A stretch of 64,000 nucleotides of DNA from Clarkia xantiana subsp. parviflora (GCA_036873135.1 JAPTYO010000007.1:18768763-18832762), one strand, 5' to 3'. Counted from the first letter of the stretch, positions 12,094-22,513 are shown. Notes: generated by a model not told the origin, from the sequence alone. Numbers and translations: made by a program.

Positions 12094-12827
12094 AGTTATA
12101 TCTATAGGTAAGCTCTAACTTTAAATGAGCACCAAATGAGCCAACATCATAGTGTTACTTCTCAAATATGAGATTATCATGTGACGCCCCTTATCTGAGT
12201 ATTTACCCAAATCTGACTTTATATCATCAACATTGCCAGAAGTTTTATGCAGCAAATGATGCCACCCCTTCTGGTAATTTGATGAATTTACTGACTTGAC
12301 TTCCAGTTATATACTCAAGTTTAGCCTAACGACATACATGAATTGATTTTGAACATTCCTTATGTTTTCGTACAAAACAACCTTAATGAGATGTACTATA
12401 ATTGTCAGAATATCGTAGACTTCCATAGTCAAGATAATTTATTATCTATAAGTTGTTATGTAGAATATATATAACTAATTAGTCGTCTGTAATTGAACAT
12501 CTTTATGAATTTGTTTCTAAGTTGGTTACTCTACCTTAATGATCCATTTTTTATTATTGCAACCAAAAATACTTTCAGCAACAACATTCAAGAATAGATT
12601 TCTTGGAAATCAATCCTCCCACTAGGTTCAATATATCTAAACTTTATTTTCGTGAACTATTATAGGGTTGTAGACGCATTTGAAGTCCTTAACTTTTAAA
12701 GTCGTTAACTTCTATAGAAATCAGAGTAAACAAAAGAATTGAGAAGAAACATAGAATAAGATAAAATAGTCGACAAGAGTATAAGCAAATATGATGAAAT
12801 GAAGGAAGGAGACAATTTAGGAGCACA
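10506..12827. other. No gene; degraded LTR-retrotransposon-like sequence
   Basis: AT-rich sequence with motifs often seen in plant Copia-type debris, such as ACATTCTCCCACTTGGTCC at about 11048 and repeated CTCCCACT phrases (11137, 11845, 11865, 12618). It has no retrotransposon coding domain and no LTR pair. A long A homopolymer spans about 12056-12092. Identification as Copia-derived is weak. Confidence 0.3.
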
Positions 12828-12928
12828 AAGTTCGAGCTCGACTCGATAAAATTTAAAATTCAATTAAATCATAAATGAAACACCTTAGCTAGAGCTCGAA
12901 CTCGACTTGATTATATATATAGATATAT

Positions 12929-13170
12929 TGTTAGGGAATAAGATATACGCCTTAACCAATCAACCCATAAGGTATACACTTAAACCAGGCCCTCACTTGC
13001 CTTTTTTTTGTCTTTTTTTATGGGAGGTTTCCACAACTATTCCCTTCACTTCTTCATTTTTTTTTTTTTCATTTTTAATGCTGCTCCCAGGAATCGAACC
13101 CTCGGCTCTGATACCACTGTTAGGGAATAAGACATTCGCCTTAACCAACCAACCCATAAGCTCGAACTTG
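12929..13170 (-). mobile_element. LTR-retrotransposon fragment: LTR end, tRNA-iMet primer site and leader
   Basis: TGTTAGGGAATAAGA followed by CGCCTTAACCAA occurs at 12929 and again at 13118. On the minus strand the second copy ends CCCTAACA, then TGGTATCAGAGC at 13116-13105. That is the primer-binding site complementary to the 3' end of initiator-Met tRNA used by many plant Copia elements. Similarity to tRNA-iMet seems to continue past the usual 12 bases. No gag or pol follows. Confidence 0.55.
13105..13116 (-). promoter_or_regulatory. Primer-binding site complementary to initiator-Met tRNA
   Basis: The minus strand reads TGGTATCAGAGC directly after an LTR-like CCCTAACA end and one G. Confidence 0.65.
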
Positions 13171-14116
13171 TGAGTGAAGGCTTTCGGTATACACTTAATC
13201 TCTTTTTTAGGTATTTTTTTTATACCCAACATATATAATATTATGAAAAACTCGAGCTCGAACTCTACTCGAATATGCAATATAAAAAAGCTCAATGAGG
13301 CTCGCGAGTCTCTCGATTCGAGTACCACTGAACTCGTACTCGACTCGACTTCAGAAAAAGCTCGACTAGATTCCAAATTTACCGAGTCGAATTCGAATAT
13401 CAACCGAGCCGATCTCGAATAGCTCACAAGTAGCCTGACTCGTTTACATCCCTATTTACAACTAATAGATAAACATTAAGTCTTTTTATTGTATAAATTT
13501 TATTTTCAAATATACATCTATACCCATTATATGTTTAAATAATTTTTTTCAGTTGAGTTGTAATTCTTTTTTGGTGCGTTTTGATCTTATATGCATGTTT
13601 TCGGAAAAAAATGAAAAATTTAGCATGATGACAAGGCAATAAAGAATGAGGTCTAATTACGCGTTTCAAAAGTGATATTCCGAAAATGTTCCGACCAAAT
13701 ATAATAGCAGATGAGGTAATATTTGACACAAAATTTTGTGGCGTTTTTATTCCAATCTCTTATCTTTTCAAACGTTGAAATTTGGAATGTAGATCGTTTC
13801 CGATAAAGAGTTTTAAGAGGAAAATAATCACAAGATATAGATAGCAAGTTCACGATGTAATACTTTGAGGAAGAGTATACATTATTATATTATTTTTTTT
13901 GGTAAAAAAAGCCAATTAAAGCAAAGGGCAAACAACACACAGCAAAAGAAGGGCTAGAACAAGTGCCCGAGGTTCAAGTACAAAAAATTCAGGCTACCAT
14001 CTAAGACAATCAGGATAGGCGAATAACACCAGAATCCGATACGAAATAAACAAGCCTAGAAGCCCAAACCACAAACAGGAAAAACAATACAACTGAAAAT
14101 AAAAGGCGCATACAAA

Positions 14117-14694
14117 CTAAAGACGATAAAGTTCATGAAATACCCATAAAAAGTAAAGATAGATCTCTTGTGATTCCAGAAGAACCAACTTGATCACATC
14201 ACTGAATAGAATTCTAGCTCGACAAGTGTGCGTCATGGTGGAAGCCAGAGGAGTGTCAAACTTAGATAAGTTTCCAGATTAGATAGAACGAGGAGACACA
14301 TCAATCATCTCAAATCTCCACCAAAAACAATGATTAACTAAGTAAGACCACATGTAGAAGGTGTAGCAGATAAGGATCTTTCGATGGTATACATGACTGA
14401 AAGCCAGTGTACCAATGCATCCCGAAATGCGGAACATCCGAGGACTAGCACACGTTGGAGACGAAAGAGACCTTGATTTCTCAAAGAGAATAAGTTTGCT
14501 TTGGCTAGACCTAGTTAAGGCTGGGTCCAGCCGTAAAGGAAAATGGTGGATATGGTCGCTTGAATACCCAATGAATTGGTGATGTTTGAGGATAGTGATA
14601 CCAACTCGAGAATGGAGATGACTATAAGGGCTGAGTTTATTCCATGGTAGTGGTATGGATGAATGAAACTTCAGTTTAGAGCGATGAACACTAT
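14117..14694 (-). pseudogene. 3' part of an unrecognised reading frame interrupted by the LTR element
   Basis: If the LTR element and one 5-bp target copy are left out, the minus strand is open from 23675 to 23517 and on from 14689 to a TAA at 14281-14279: 570 bases, 189 sense codons. After that TAA the same frame stays open for 53 codons to a TAG at 14119-14117. Readable stretches include LAGWVNDFMTIFLEWLEDRD before the insertion point and KFHSSIPLPWNKLSP after it. I do not recognise the family, and no start codon is evident near the 5' side, so it may be an exon. Such length is unlikely by chance at this composition. It could be an old retroelement ORF rather than a host gene. Sequence from 14116 to about 13890 looks like an untranslated tail ending in a T/A-rich run. 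Confidence 0.45.
14690..14694. repeat. Left 5-bp target-site duplication of the LTR element
   Basis: ACTAT directly before the 5' LTR; the identical ACTAT follows the 3' LTR at 23517-23521. Confidence 0.9.
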
Positions 14695-14852
14695 TGATGG
14701 ATAAATGTCCAATTCGGGTTCGTATTTACGCTTCGGGCCTCGCAAACACATCAAAAAATTACATCTCGGATCCGAAAAACACCTCCCACGGTATAAAAAC
14801 GGTCCGGAGGCGCGTTTACGCGCGTCCGGACCGGACCTCCGGGTTGCATAAA

Positions 14853-14944
14853 GCAACCCGGAGGTCCGGGTTGCAGCAACCCGGACCTCCGGGTTGCGGC
14901 AATCCGGACCTCCGGATTGCCCGCAACCCGGAAGTCCGGGTTGC
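14853..14944. repeat. LTR hairpin array, four units (5' LTR)
   Basis: Four 22-bp units with 10-bp arms of the form GCAACCCGGA / TCCGGGTTGC around a 2-bp centre, separated by 1-2 bases. Each could fold into a hairpin. It lies in U3 about 200 bp upstream of the TATA box. The 3' LTR has eight such units. Confidence 0.9.
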
Positions 14945-15147
14945 GTGACAATTCGGACCTCGCCGAATTGCCCAAGTTCGACGAGGTCCGGATTGCCTTA
15001 CGGGTATCGCGCTATTACCGTACCCGCGATCGCCGTTACGTGTAGAGAAGTCAAGTTCGTGCATTACCAATGTGGATGACGGTTCCCGTTTGTCTCCTTG
15101 AACCGTCGTCGAACCACTCTAAAACCGGGTCCGGTCTCAAGGAAGCC

Positions 15148-15155
15148 TATAAATA
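15148..15155 (+). promoter_or_regulatory. LTR TATA box
   Basis: TATAAATA in the context AGCCTATAAATAGGAGGCC; it is repeated at 23109 in the 3' LTR. This is the likely core promoter of the element. Confidence 0.75.
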
Positions 15156-15368
15156 GGAGGCCTTGGCCACCCATTTTCACTCACTCTCTCATTTGCCCAA
15201 CTTTGGTATTTTGAGCTCTGACTTCTCTCTAGAATTCTCTCTCTCTAGAAATTACCCTTTTGCCACTATAGTAACTTAGGCATCGGAGAGGGCTCCGCTA
15301 GCACCACCCCCCCCTCTCCGTGCTAGCATTGGTCCTTTGCGCAGGATCCGACGCTCGAGACAAAGACT

Positions 15369-15480
15369 CACCGGGTCACAACCTCGCCGGGTCACAGCCT
15401 TGCCGGGTCACCACCTTGCCGGATCACAACCTCGCCGGGTCACAGCCTTGCCGGGTCACCACCTTACCGGGTCACAACCT
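15369..15480. repeat. 18-bp tandem repeats in U5
   Basis: About six units of CGGGTCAC followed by AACCTCGC, AGCCTTGC or ACCACCTTGC-type endings. The unit length is a multiple of three, so the array is stop-free and leaves the frame open into gag. Confidence 0.8.
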
Positions 15481-15550
15481 CCGTCGGAAGGGTCACACCC
15501 GCACAACCTCAGACGCATCCTCGTGACCTTAGTCGTCCCGGACGCAACAT

Positions 15551-15559
15551 TGGCGCCGT
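15551..15559 (+). promoter_or_regulatory. Primer-binding site, tRNA-Asp type
   Basis: TGGCGCCGT begins one base after the LTR's terminal CA. It matches the complement of the 3' end of plant tRNA-Asp (GUC) for about nine bases, then diverges. Confidence 0.65.
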
Positions 15560-15591
15560 CTGCACGATTCGAACAAAAAGTTACACAAACC

Positions 15592-18500
15592 ATGGCAAGT
15601 GATCACAACCCTCCCGAGGAGGTGAAAAACCGGAAGAAAAGACCCGGGCGTCCCAGGAAGTCCCCGGCGAACAAAAGAGCGGGATGCCAAGCTCCAGCTG
15701 GGAGCCAGTCGGGACCCTCCCACATCCCAAGGGCTACTTCCGTAAGCTCATCCATACCAACGGACACTGTGCCCAGCACACAGCACAGAGAGCCAAGAGA
15801 CAAACACCACGCGCACCCGCCTGGTTTCGAGCCAGAAGGACATGGAGAAGAATCTCAGACAGAACTGCCTCAGGGCGAGCAGAGAGCAGGGGCAAACCCG
15901 ATGCCCACCATCACTCCAGCAATGATGGCAGCGCTGGAAGAGTTAATCGCACTCCGCGAATATCTCAAAACCCAAGGATACGAAACTCAGCCACCTCCGA
16001 ATAACCAACAGCATGCTGCGCCAGCACGAGAGATGTCGCAAGACACTACTCACTATGGCAACCCTTTCCAGGGCAGACACCAACATGAGAGATATGAACC
16101 TGCACGGTCATACACTCCTTTCCAAGGAGCTCAACAATGGAAGAACGAAAGTCAGCCCCCATTCTACCATCCGCAGCAACCAATGAGAGGCGATCCTTAT
16201 CAGGCCACAAGTAGGGATCAGTCTAACATCCACCGAAACAATGATCAGCCAAAACCTTCAACAGGTTACGCCGAACCGGCAAAGGGATTCACCGCTGAAA
16301 TGTTAGAGGAGCTGGTGGAGAAGAAAATGAGGGAGGCCAAAATGAAGGGTATGCACGCTCTTGAAGAAAGGGCGTCACATCCATTTGCTGAGCACTTGGT
16401 GAATAGTCACGTCCCTGACGCATTGTACCGAATAGGAGGAGACCCCTACCGGGGAAAAGGAGACCCGATTGAACACGTGCAAAAGCACGAGGCCTCTCTG
16501 CTAGGCAGGACAAAGAACCCGCATCACTTCGCAATGACGTTTTCACAAACTCTTGCCGGGACCGCAGCACACTGGTTTTTCTCACTGCCTTGCGGGAGCA
16601 TTACTTCATGGGCGGATCTGAAAGCCAAATTCATCCGGCGGTACATGGGTGAGCGTACGCTGTTAAAAGGGGCAAGCGCTCTGGACGACGTCCAACAGCA
16701 GAACGAGGAGTCCCTTGCCGACTACTACGTCCGCTTCAACCAGAACATTTCTGACATTCAGGGAAACCTGACCGAAGGAGAAATTGTTCGTGCTTTCATC
16801 AGAAACCTTGGTCGAAGAGGCAATGCCTTAGCAGAGAAAATGGCGAAACGCCCAGCGGAGTCGATGGAAGAATTGGCCGCGAGAGTCAAAGAATATATAG
16901 ACCTTGAGAGATTCAGAAACCAGAACAAGGCTAAAGTTGCTGCAGCTAAGGCAAAGGACAATCCAAAGCCACACCCAGGCAGCCAACAAGGAAAACATTG
17001 GCAGCCTCAGCCAAAGAGACCTTTCCAAGGGGATTTCCAAAGGCCTAAAGAAGTAAATCTCGCCGACTGCATCCCTCTGAACGCCCCGCTGTCGGTGATT
17101 TTGAGAGAAATGAAAAGCGCAAATATGTGGAAGGAGCCAAACAACTTTAGGAAAGGCCAGATGGGAAGCGACAAAGAGAAGTGGTGTGAAAACCACGAAG
17201 TTTTTGGTCACGAGACTGATAGTTGCATCAGTCTACGCTTTCGAATCAACAACTTCATCCTCAAGGGTGAGTTAAAGCAATTTGTGGACCAAGGCAACAG
17301 CCCCTCAAGAAAGACTCACCCAGAGTCGTCTAAAAGAACAAGCAAGGGAAAAGAAAAAGTCCATGACAACCCTCCACCAGCTAAGCGAGGGATGATCAAT
17401 GTAATACATGGAGGGCCTGCCGCCGGAGGACACATATCCAATGCCCGGGACATTTATGCATCCCAAGCAGCAACACTGCCAAAATACGGAAAGCGCAAGC
17501 AACCCGAACAAGAAGACGCAGTCATCCAATTCTCCAGGGAAGACTTGAAGCACATCGTTTATCCCCACGACGATGCTTTAGTCATTACCATGGACATTGA
17601 CGGGTACGATGTGAAAAGAATTCTCGTGGATGGTGGAAGTTCTGCTGACATTCTACACATCAAAGTCCTAGAGCAGCTGGGAAAGTCTGTCAAGGACTTG
17701 TCCCCAGGAACCTTCTCGTTGGTCAGCTTCGCAGGAGCAGCTACACAACCCTTGGGCACAATCACACTTCCGGTCATCCTTGGCCATGGGTGGAAAGCAT
17801 TGCATATCAACGTCACTTTTGTAGTCGTAGAATCCCTTGGAGCCTACAACGGAATCTTGGGACGAACAACGATCAATCCTTATGTGATCGTGCCCTCCAC
17901 CGTCCACCAAAAGATGAAGTTCCCGACAGAGCATGGAATTGGAGAAGTGCTGGGTGATCAGATAACTGCAAGGCGTTGCTACGTCAATGCCTTGAGAGCA
18001 AAGAACCAATACCATGTGGCCATGGTAAATTCCTTCAAAAGGCAGAAGATAGTTGACGAAAGAAAGAAGCAACCAATGAAACAAGCCATTACAATCTGGA
18101 AACCGCAAGAAAGCATCCAGTTATCACCATGGCAACAGATTTGGCTCGTCCAGCAGGGAGAAGACGAGTCAATCTCGGAATACTTCACCAGGTTCGCCTC
18201 CAATTCCTCAAGCGCGAAAGCAACAAGAGAAGATGTGATAAGCGTGTTCTATGCAAATATGAACGTCAGATCTTTCCTTTTCTTCGGACGAACACATGGA
18301 TGGCAAACAACAAGGACCATGGCGGATTTAAAGGAAAAGCTTGAGACAGCAATCTCTTGCGAGCAAGAACTGAGGAGGGGTACACCCCTCAGTTGGGACA
18401 AAGGTGTTCGAGCAAAAACGAACAACCAGGAAGACGCAAGCTTTGGTATCAACAACATCTTCACACCGCTAAACACGGTGGCAGAGGACATTTACGTCAA

Positions 18501-18714
18501 CCTGCTAGAGAACAAGCTCCCAAGTCCGCTTGCCTCAGAGACAGCTTTCTTAGGCAACGACATCAAAGAATGGTGCAAGTTCCATAAAACTTGGGGGCAC
18601 AACACAAACAAGTGTCCACCATTAAACTGGGAAATCGAAGAATGCATCAGGCTAGGTGTACTAGAGCGATTTGGTGCAACCAACTACGCGACATCATCAT
18701 CAAACCAGCCATGA
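15592..18714 (+). CDS. Retrotransposon polyprotein: Gag - aspartic protease - second Gag-like module
   Basis: An intact 1,040-residue ORF from the first ATG after the primer site (ACACAAACCATGG). Residues about 1-290 are Pro/Gln-rich and charged. Residues about 300-440 are a retrotransposon Gag domain (capsid), with AGTAAHWFFSLP, WADLKAKFIRRYMG and ESLADYYVRF. Near 530 is a Zn-knuckle-like motif WCENHEVFGHETDSC, spacing C-x2-H-x4-H-x4-C. Near 676 is the protease site ILVDGGSSADIL, where DGG replaces the usual DTG/DSG as in other plant Tat-type elements. Instead of reverse transcriptase, a second Gag-like stretch follows: VQQGEDESISEYFTRF near 855 aligns with VQQQNEESLADYYVRF near 370. A second motif WCKFHKTWGHNTNKC near 993 has identical spacing. 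The same frame is open upstream into the LTR to 15337, but the ATG at 15592 is the conventional start. The protein would form particles and process itself; pol must come from elsewhere. Confidence 0.88.
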   Translation: MASDHNPPEEVKNRKKRPGRPRKSPANKRAGCQAPAGSQSGPSHIPRATSVSSSIPTDTVPSTQHREPRDKHHAHPPGFEPEGHGEESQTELPQGEQRAGANPMPTITPAMMAALEELIALREYLKTQGYETQPPPNNQQHAAPAREMSQDTTHYGNPFQGRHQHERYEPARSYTPFQGAQQWKNESQPPFYHPQQPMRGDPYQATSRDQSNIHRNNDQPKPSTGYAEPAKGFTAEMLEELVEKKMREAKMKGMHALEERASHPFAEHLVNSHVPDALYRIGGDPYRGKGDPIEHVQKHEASLLGRTKNPHHFAMTFSQTLAGTAAHWFFSLPCGSITSWADLKAKFIRRYMGERTLLKGASALDDVQQQNEESLADYYVRFNQNISDIQGNLTEGEIVRAFIRNLGRRGNALAEKMAKRPAESMEELAARVKEYIDLERFRNQNKAKVAAAKAKDNPKPHPGSQQGKHWQPQPKRPFQGDFQRPKEVNLADCIPLNAPLSVILREMKSANMWKEPNNFRKGQMGSDKEKWCENHEVFGHETDSCISLRFRINNFILKGELKQFVDQGNSPSRKTHPESSKRTSKGKEKVHDNPPPAKRGMINVIHGGPAAGGHISNARDIYASQAATLPKYGKRKQPEQEDAVIQFSREDLKHIVYPHDDALVITMDIDGYDVKRILVDGGSSADILHIKVLEQLGKSVKDLSPGTFSLVSFAGAATQPLGTITLPVILGHGWKALHINVTFVVVESLGAYNGILGRTTINPYVIVPSTVHQKMKFPTEHGIGEVLGDQITARRCYVNALRAKNQYHVAMVNSFKRQKIVDERKKQPMKQAITIWKPQESIQLSPWQQIWLVQQGEDESISEYFTRFASNSSSAKATREDVISVFYANMNVRSFLFFGRTHGWQTTRTMADLKEKLETAISCEQELRRGTPLSWDKGVRAKTNNQEDASFGINNIFTPLNTVAEDIYVNLLENKLPSPLASETAFLGNDIKEWCKFHKTWGHNTNKCPPLNWEIEECIRLGVLERFGATNYATSSSNQP

Positions 18715-19354
18715 CGAAATGGGAGAAACAACTCTTTTCTAGATTACTTTGCGAATTCCTACTACTTCTAGTATAATCAATGTAAATACACGCAAGTATC
18801 TAATAAAGCCAATCTACGTTTGTAGGTACATACTTATCTCTTGCACGCTGTTTTTTGGATTAAACGCGAAGCAACAAAACTACGCGCATATTATCTACTT
18901 CAATAATCCAAGAAACTATGCCGTGTGCAAGCAAAATCTATTACGCGTTATGACAACGCTTATCAACAACAACATACTCATATTGACGACTACATCAAGA
19001 CGTCATCATGGAACCAAAAACAGGGAAGTTTCTTACACAAACAAGGAATCCTTGTATCAAATTCCTTTACCTCATGCATAACTAAAAAGAAAGTTTCATG
19101 ACTACATACTTTTGCGAACTTATAAAAATTGCAACTATCTAACAAAAGCAACTCTACTCGTAGGTACATGTTACACTACGATTACTACTCAGGAATGATA
19201 CCAGGTAGTAACCTATGCACAAAAATCTACTCCAGCAATACAAGCTAAGCATTATATGCAAGGAGGGAGTTATGGTATACAACACCAACATATCTGTTAT
19301 CTACATCAACAAGGAGTTTATTCCTCCGTTCATATCATAAGTGTCTATCTCTAG

Positions 19355-19510
19355 AAGACCTATTATTAAAACGACGACTATTCAGGACGTCAACTACAAG
19401 CAATGTCTCGGATTAACACCAAGACCAATTATTAAAACGTCGACTGTTCAGGACGACAGATACGAGCAATACCTTGGAATAACGCCAAGGCCTATTATAA
19501 AAATAGCATG
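19355..19510 (+). repeat. 66-bp tandem repeat, about 2.3 units
   Basis: Units start at 19355, 19421 and 19487 (AAGACCTATTATTAAAACG). In frame they give a 22-residue repeat of the type PRPIIKTSTVQDDRYEQYLG. Differences between units are mostly conservative at protein level, which hints at descent from coding sequence, but the sample is small. Confidence 0.8.
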
Positions 19511-19600
19511 TCGAGTGGCAAATCTTCATGTTCATTAGCCATTCCCTGAATTCAGAACAGGATGGGCATACGGGGCTGATCACCCTTTAAGTGACGGAAG

Positions 19601-20005
19601 TTCTCTGTTTAGACAACGACCTCACTCTATAACAAGTGCGTATATCCGGTTCAGGGTGCACTCTTTATGGCGAATGTCCTCTGTCTAGTCGGCATTCCCA
19701 TATTACGAACGCCATCAGGGTTCGTTAAATACGGCGGAAGTTCTCTCTTTAGACAACGACCCCACTATATAACAAGTGCGTATATCCGGTTCAGGGTGCA
19801 CTCTTTATGGCGAATGTCCTCTGTCTAGTCGGCATTCCCATATTACGAACGCCATCAGGGTTCGTTAAATACGGCGGAAGTTCTCTCTTTAGACAACGAC
19901 CCCACTATATAACAAGTGCGTATATCCGGTTCAGGGTGCACTCTTTATGGCGAATGTCCTCTGTCTAGTCGGCATTCCCATATTACGAACGCCATCAGGG
20001 TTCGT
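19601..20005 (+). repeat. 140-bp tandem repeat, three units
   Basis: TATATCCGGTTCAGGGTGCA recurs at 19641, 19781 and 19921. Units 2 and 3 are almost identical; unit 1 differs at its start. Confidence 0.9.
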
Positions 20006-21497
20006 TTTATAGGTTTTCAAGCCGTGTTGCATGGTTCCTGGACGCAGAAAGCAGGCATCACAATTCATATTCTCAAAAAGTGTTACATGGTCCCTGGACG
20101 CAGGAATCATGTATCACAAGTATTTTTTCAAACACTTTACCAAAAATTTTGCCAAAAATCTTATCAAACATTTTATATATCAAACACCTTTCCAAAAATA
20201 TTTTTGTCAACATGATTTTTTGGATGTATCACATTCAACACCAAAATATCTTCTCAAATATTTTATCAACAAGCCTTTTAGATTTCACAAAATGCTTCTT
20301 CAAATACTTAAATGTTTTTATGTATGCTTCCCCAACGCGGGTTGATACACGCTGTCAGGTACTTACACCGTATAAAACTCATAAAACTTACAAGTCGAGT
20401 CTTGTACAACGTCGCCTTAGAGTGGAACTAAGAGACGGTATAAACTATTATCTTGCGTTGTCAAGATAACATCTCTCAAATGATGTTTTTATGTATGCTT
20501 CCCCAACGCGGGTTGATACACGCTGTCAGGAAAGAAGGATAATATGCATAATGCATCAGGCAGGCAATCAGAAGAACATCTCAACTTATCAATCAGGAAG
20601 TGGCTATCGGTCACGACCGCAGGAATTATGTCTACATTACGAGTCATCCGCACTCAATAAACATAGTAAGTGATAACGGTATGAAATATTACTAACAAGT
20701 TATCATGTCAACTACTATATATAAAGCAGGTTCAAACGACGTAGTTCAAAACGAACAAGTCGGAAGCATCAACTAAGGAACAACTATAACAAACCTTCAA
20801 GCATGGATGCCGGGGGGCAAACAGACTCAGAAACGAGTTCAGAATATCTAAAAGATGGCACAGATTAAAGAACGCCTTCATCCCTAACAGGACTCGGCGG
20901 AACGAGCAGAAGTTGCCACCGTCTTCTCCAAACAAAATCTATAATGTGCAAGTCGCAACATCAGATGCTCTACTCATCCTGCCATGCCTTGGAGCCTAGC
21001 CAAGAGGGGCGACCACAGTACTTAACATTGTCCAGGTGACGAAGTGTCATGCAAGAAAGAGCATGAACAAAGAATTATCAACAAACACTTACCTCAGTAG
21101 GAGTAACGCTCCTCCTTGGGCCGGTCCCTCGACCGGGGGGCAGAAGACGCCACTACACAACCCTCAACTCTATTTCTCTTATCACAAGAAAGAGTTAGCA
21201 TGCTCATGCTCAGCATAAAGAACCAAGAATCGCTCGAGGAACACGCCCCTGCGTCGGATCTCTCGAGAATTATGCTAAGGACAGAAACTGCAACTGGCGA
21301 TAACTGGGAAAATCAACAAGATCTAATATCTTGGAAAGTGCTATCAACAATACAGTCAGTGCGCATGCGCACACCTACACTTATTCAAGCACTTGTGCGA
21401 CGGACTCTTCGTGTGAAAACAACCACAAACTTACAAGACTTATTAGGCCTTCGTGCAGCAAGTAGCAAACATCGCGTAAGGAGGGCAACCTCTTCAA

Positions 21498-22091
21498 CAT
21501 ACATGTCGACAGGGTTGCATGTCGACGAGGAGAAAATATTTTCTAAGTGTTTCCATGTACGTACATACATGTCGACGAGGATGCGCGTCGACAAGGAGAA
21601 AATATTTTCTAAGTGTTTCCATGTACGTACATACATGTCGACGAGGATGCGCGTCGACAAGGAGAAAATATTTTCTAAGTGTTTCCATGTACGTACATAC
21701 ATGTCGACGAGGATGCGCGTCGACAAGGAGAAAATATTTTCTAAGTGTTTCCATGTACGTACATACATGTCGACGAGGATGCACGTCGACAAGGAGAAAA
21801 TATTTTCTAAGTATTTCCATGTACGTACACACATGTCGACGAGGGGGCATGTCAACGAGGAGAAAATATTTTCTAAGTATTTCCATGTACGTACATACAT
21901 GTTGACGAGGGGGCATGTCAACGAGGAGAAAATATTTTCTAAGTATTTCCATGTACGTACATACATGTTGACGAGGGGGCATGTCAGCGAGGAGAAAATA
22001 TTTTCTAAGTATTTCCATGTACGTACATACATGTCGACGAGGGGGCATGTCAACGAAGGAAAATATTTTCTAAGTATTTTCACGTACGCAC
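21498..22091 (+). repeat. 66-bp tandem array, nine units
   Basis: CATACATGTCGAC recurs every 66 bases from 21498 to 22026. Each unit contains the palindromes GTCGAC, GAAAATATTTTC and TGTACGTACA. The first half has GTGTTTCC/ATGCGCG variants and the second half TATTTCC/GGGGGCATG variants, so the array grew in at least two rounds. Because 66 is divisible by three and the unit lacks stops in several frames, long ORFs appear on both strands. I do not treat these as proteins. Confidence 0.95.
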
Positions 22092-22513
22092 AAACACGTC
22101 AACAAAGATGAATTGCATACAACGAGTAACTATGCCCCCTAAGCCCACCGACGACGCGCGTCGCCAAAGCTCATACGACGACGTCTATGGTAACAAACAT
22201 TAGATATCACTTAATATTTCCTAAGTGTTTTAACATGCTTGCAGGAAATAACCAATAATCTCTACCTAACGCCCAACCATCAACATCAACGCGAGTATCA
22301 ACGTCAACACGTGCATCAACATCATCGTACGTATCAAGCCAATTATCATGTGCGTATATTGCAATCGCATAGTCCAAGATTCGTGACAGGAAATAAAGTC
22401 GTTCGGCCGAAAAATCAAGCGACGGACGGAATCGAGATGTCTGCACCCGACCAACGATCAAAATTAAAAGGTTAGCGTCAGACTCAAATTGGACAAGTAT
22501 CCTAACTTAAAAT

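Larger units (their letters stand above)
12828..13452. mobile_element. Probable hAT/MITE remnant with clustered CTCGA motifs
   Basis: Dense repeats of GAGCTCGACTCGA-type words lie at both ends (12830-12910 and 13245-13430). The right end reads GACTCGTTTACATCCC, the complement of a GGGATGTAAACGAGTC terminus familiar from plant hAT-like elements. The left terminus and target duplication were not found. LTR debris sits inside. Confidence 0.35.
14695..15549 (+). repeat. 5' LTR
   Basis: 855 bp, starting TGATGGATAAATG and ending GGACGCAACA, with the usual TG...CA limits. It contains four near-palindromic 22-bp units (14853-14944), a TATA box at 15148, a CT-rich leader, a C run and an array of about 18-bp CGGGTCAC units at 15369-15480. 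Confidence 0.92.

Noticed and set aside
12993..13427. 144-codon minus-strand ORF
   Set aside because: It covers transposon ends and an LTR leader with a primer site; the composition is that of CTCGA repeats.
14853..14944. CRISPR-like array
   Set aside because: Palindromic units with 1-4 base gaps in a plant LTR. There are no unique spacers, and this is a eukaryotic genome.
14694..15079. Several short ORFs in the LTRs on both strands, also at 22507-23040
   Set aside because: They are produced by the GC-rich palindromic units and are repeated in both LTRs.
15337..15591. Using the upstream ATG at 15337 as the gag start
   Set aside because: It lies inside the LTR, upstream of the primer site. 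The ATG at 15592 after the primer site is the usual position. Recorded as a finding only.
21116..22111. 331-codon plus-strand ORF with repeated 22-residue units, and long minus-strand ORFs over the same array
   Set aside because: All are explained by a 66-bp repeat that lacks stops in several frames. The flanks show no start context, and no known domain is visible.
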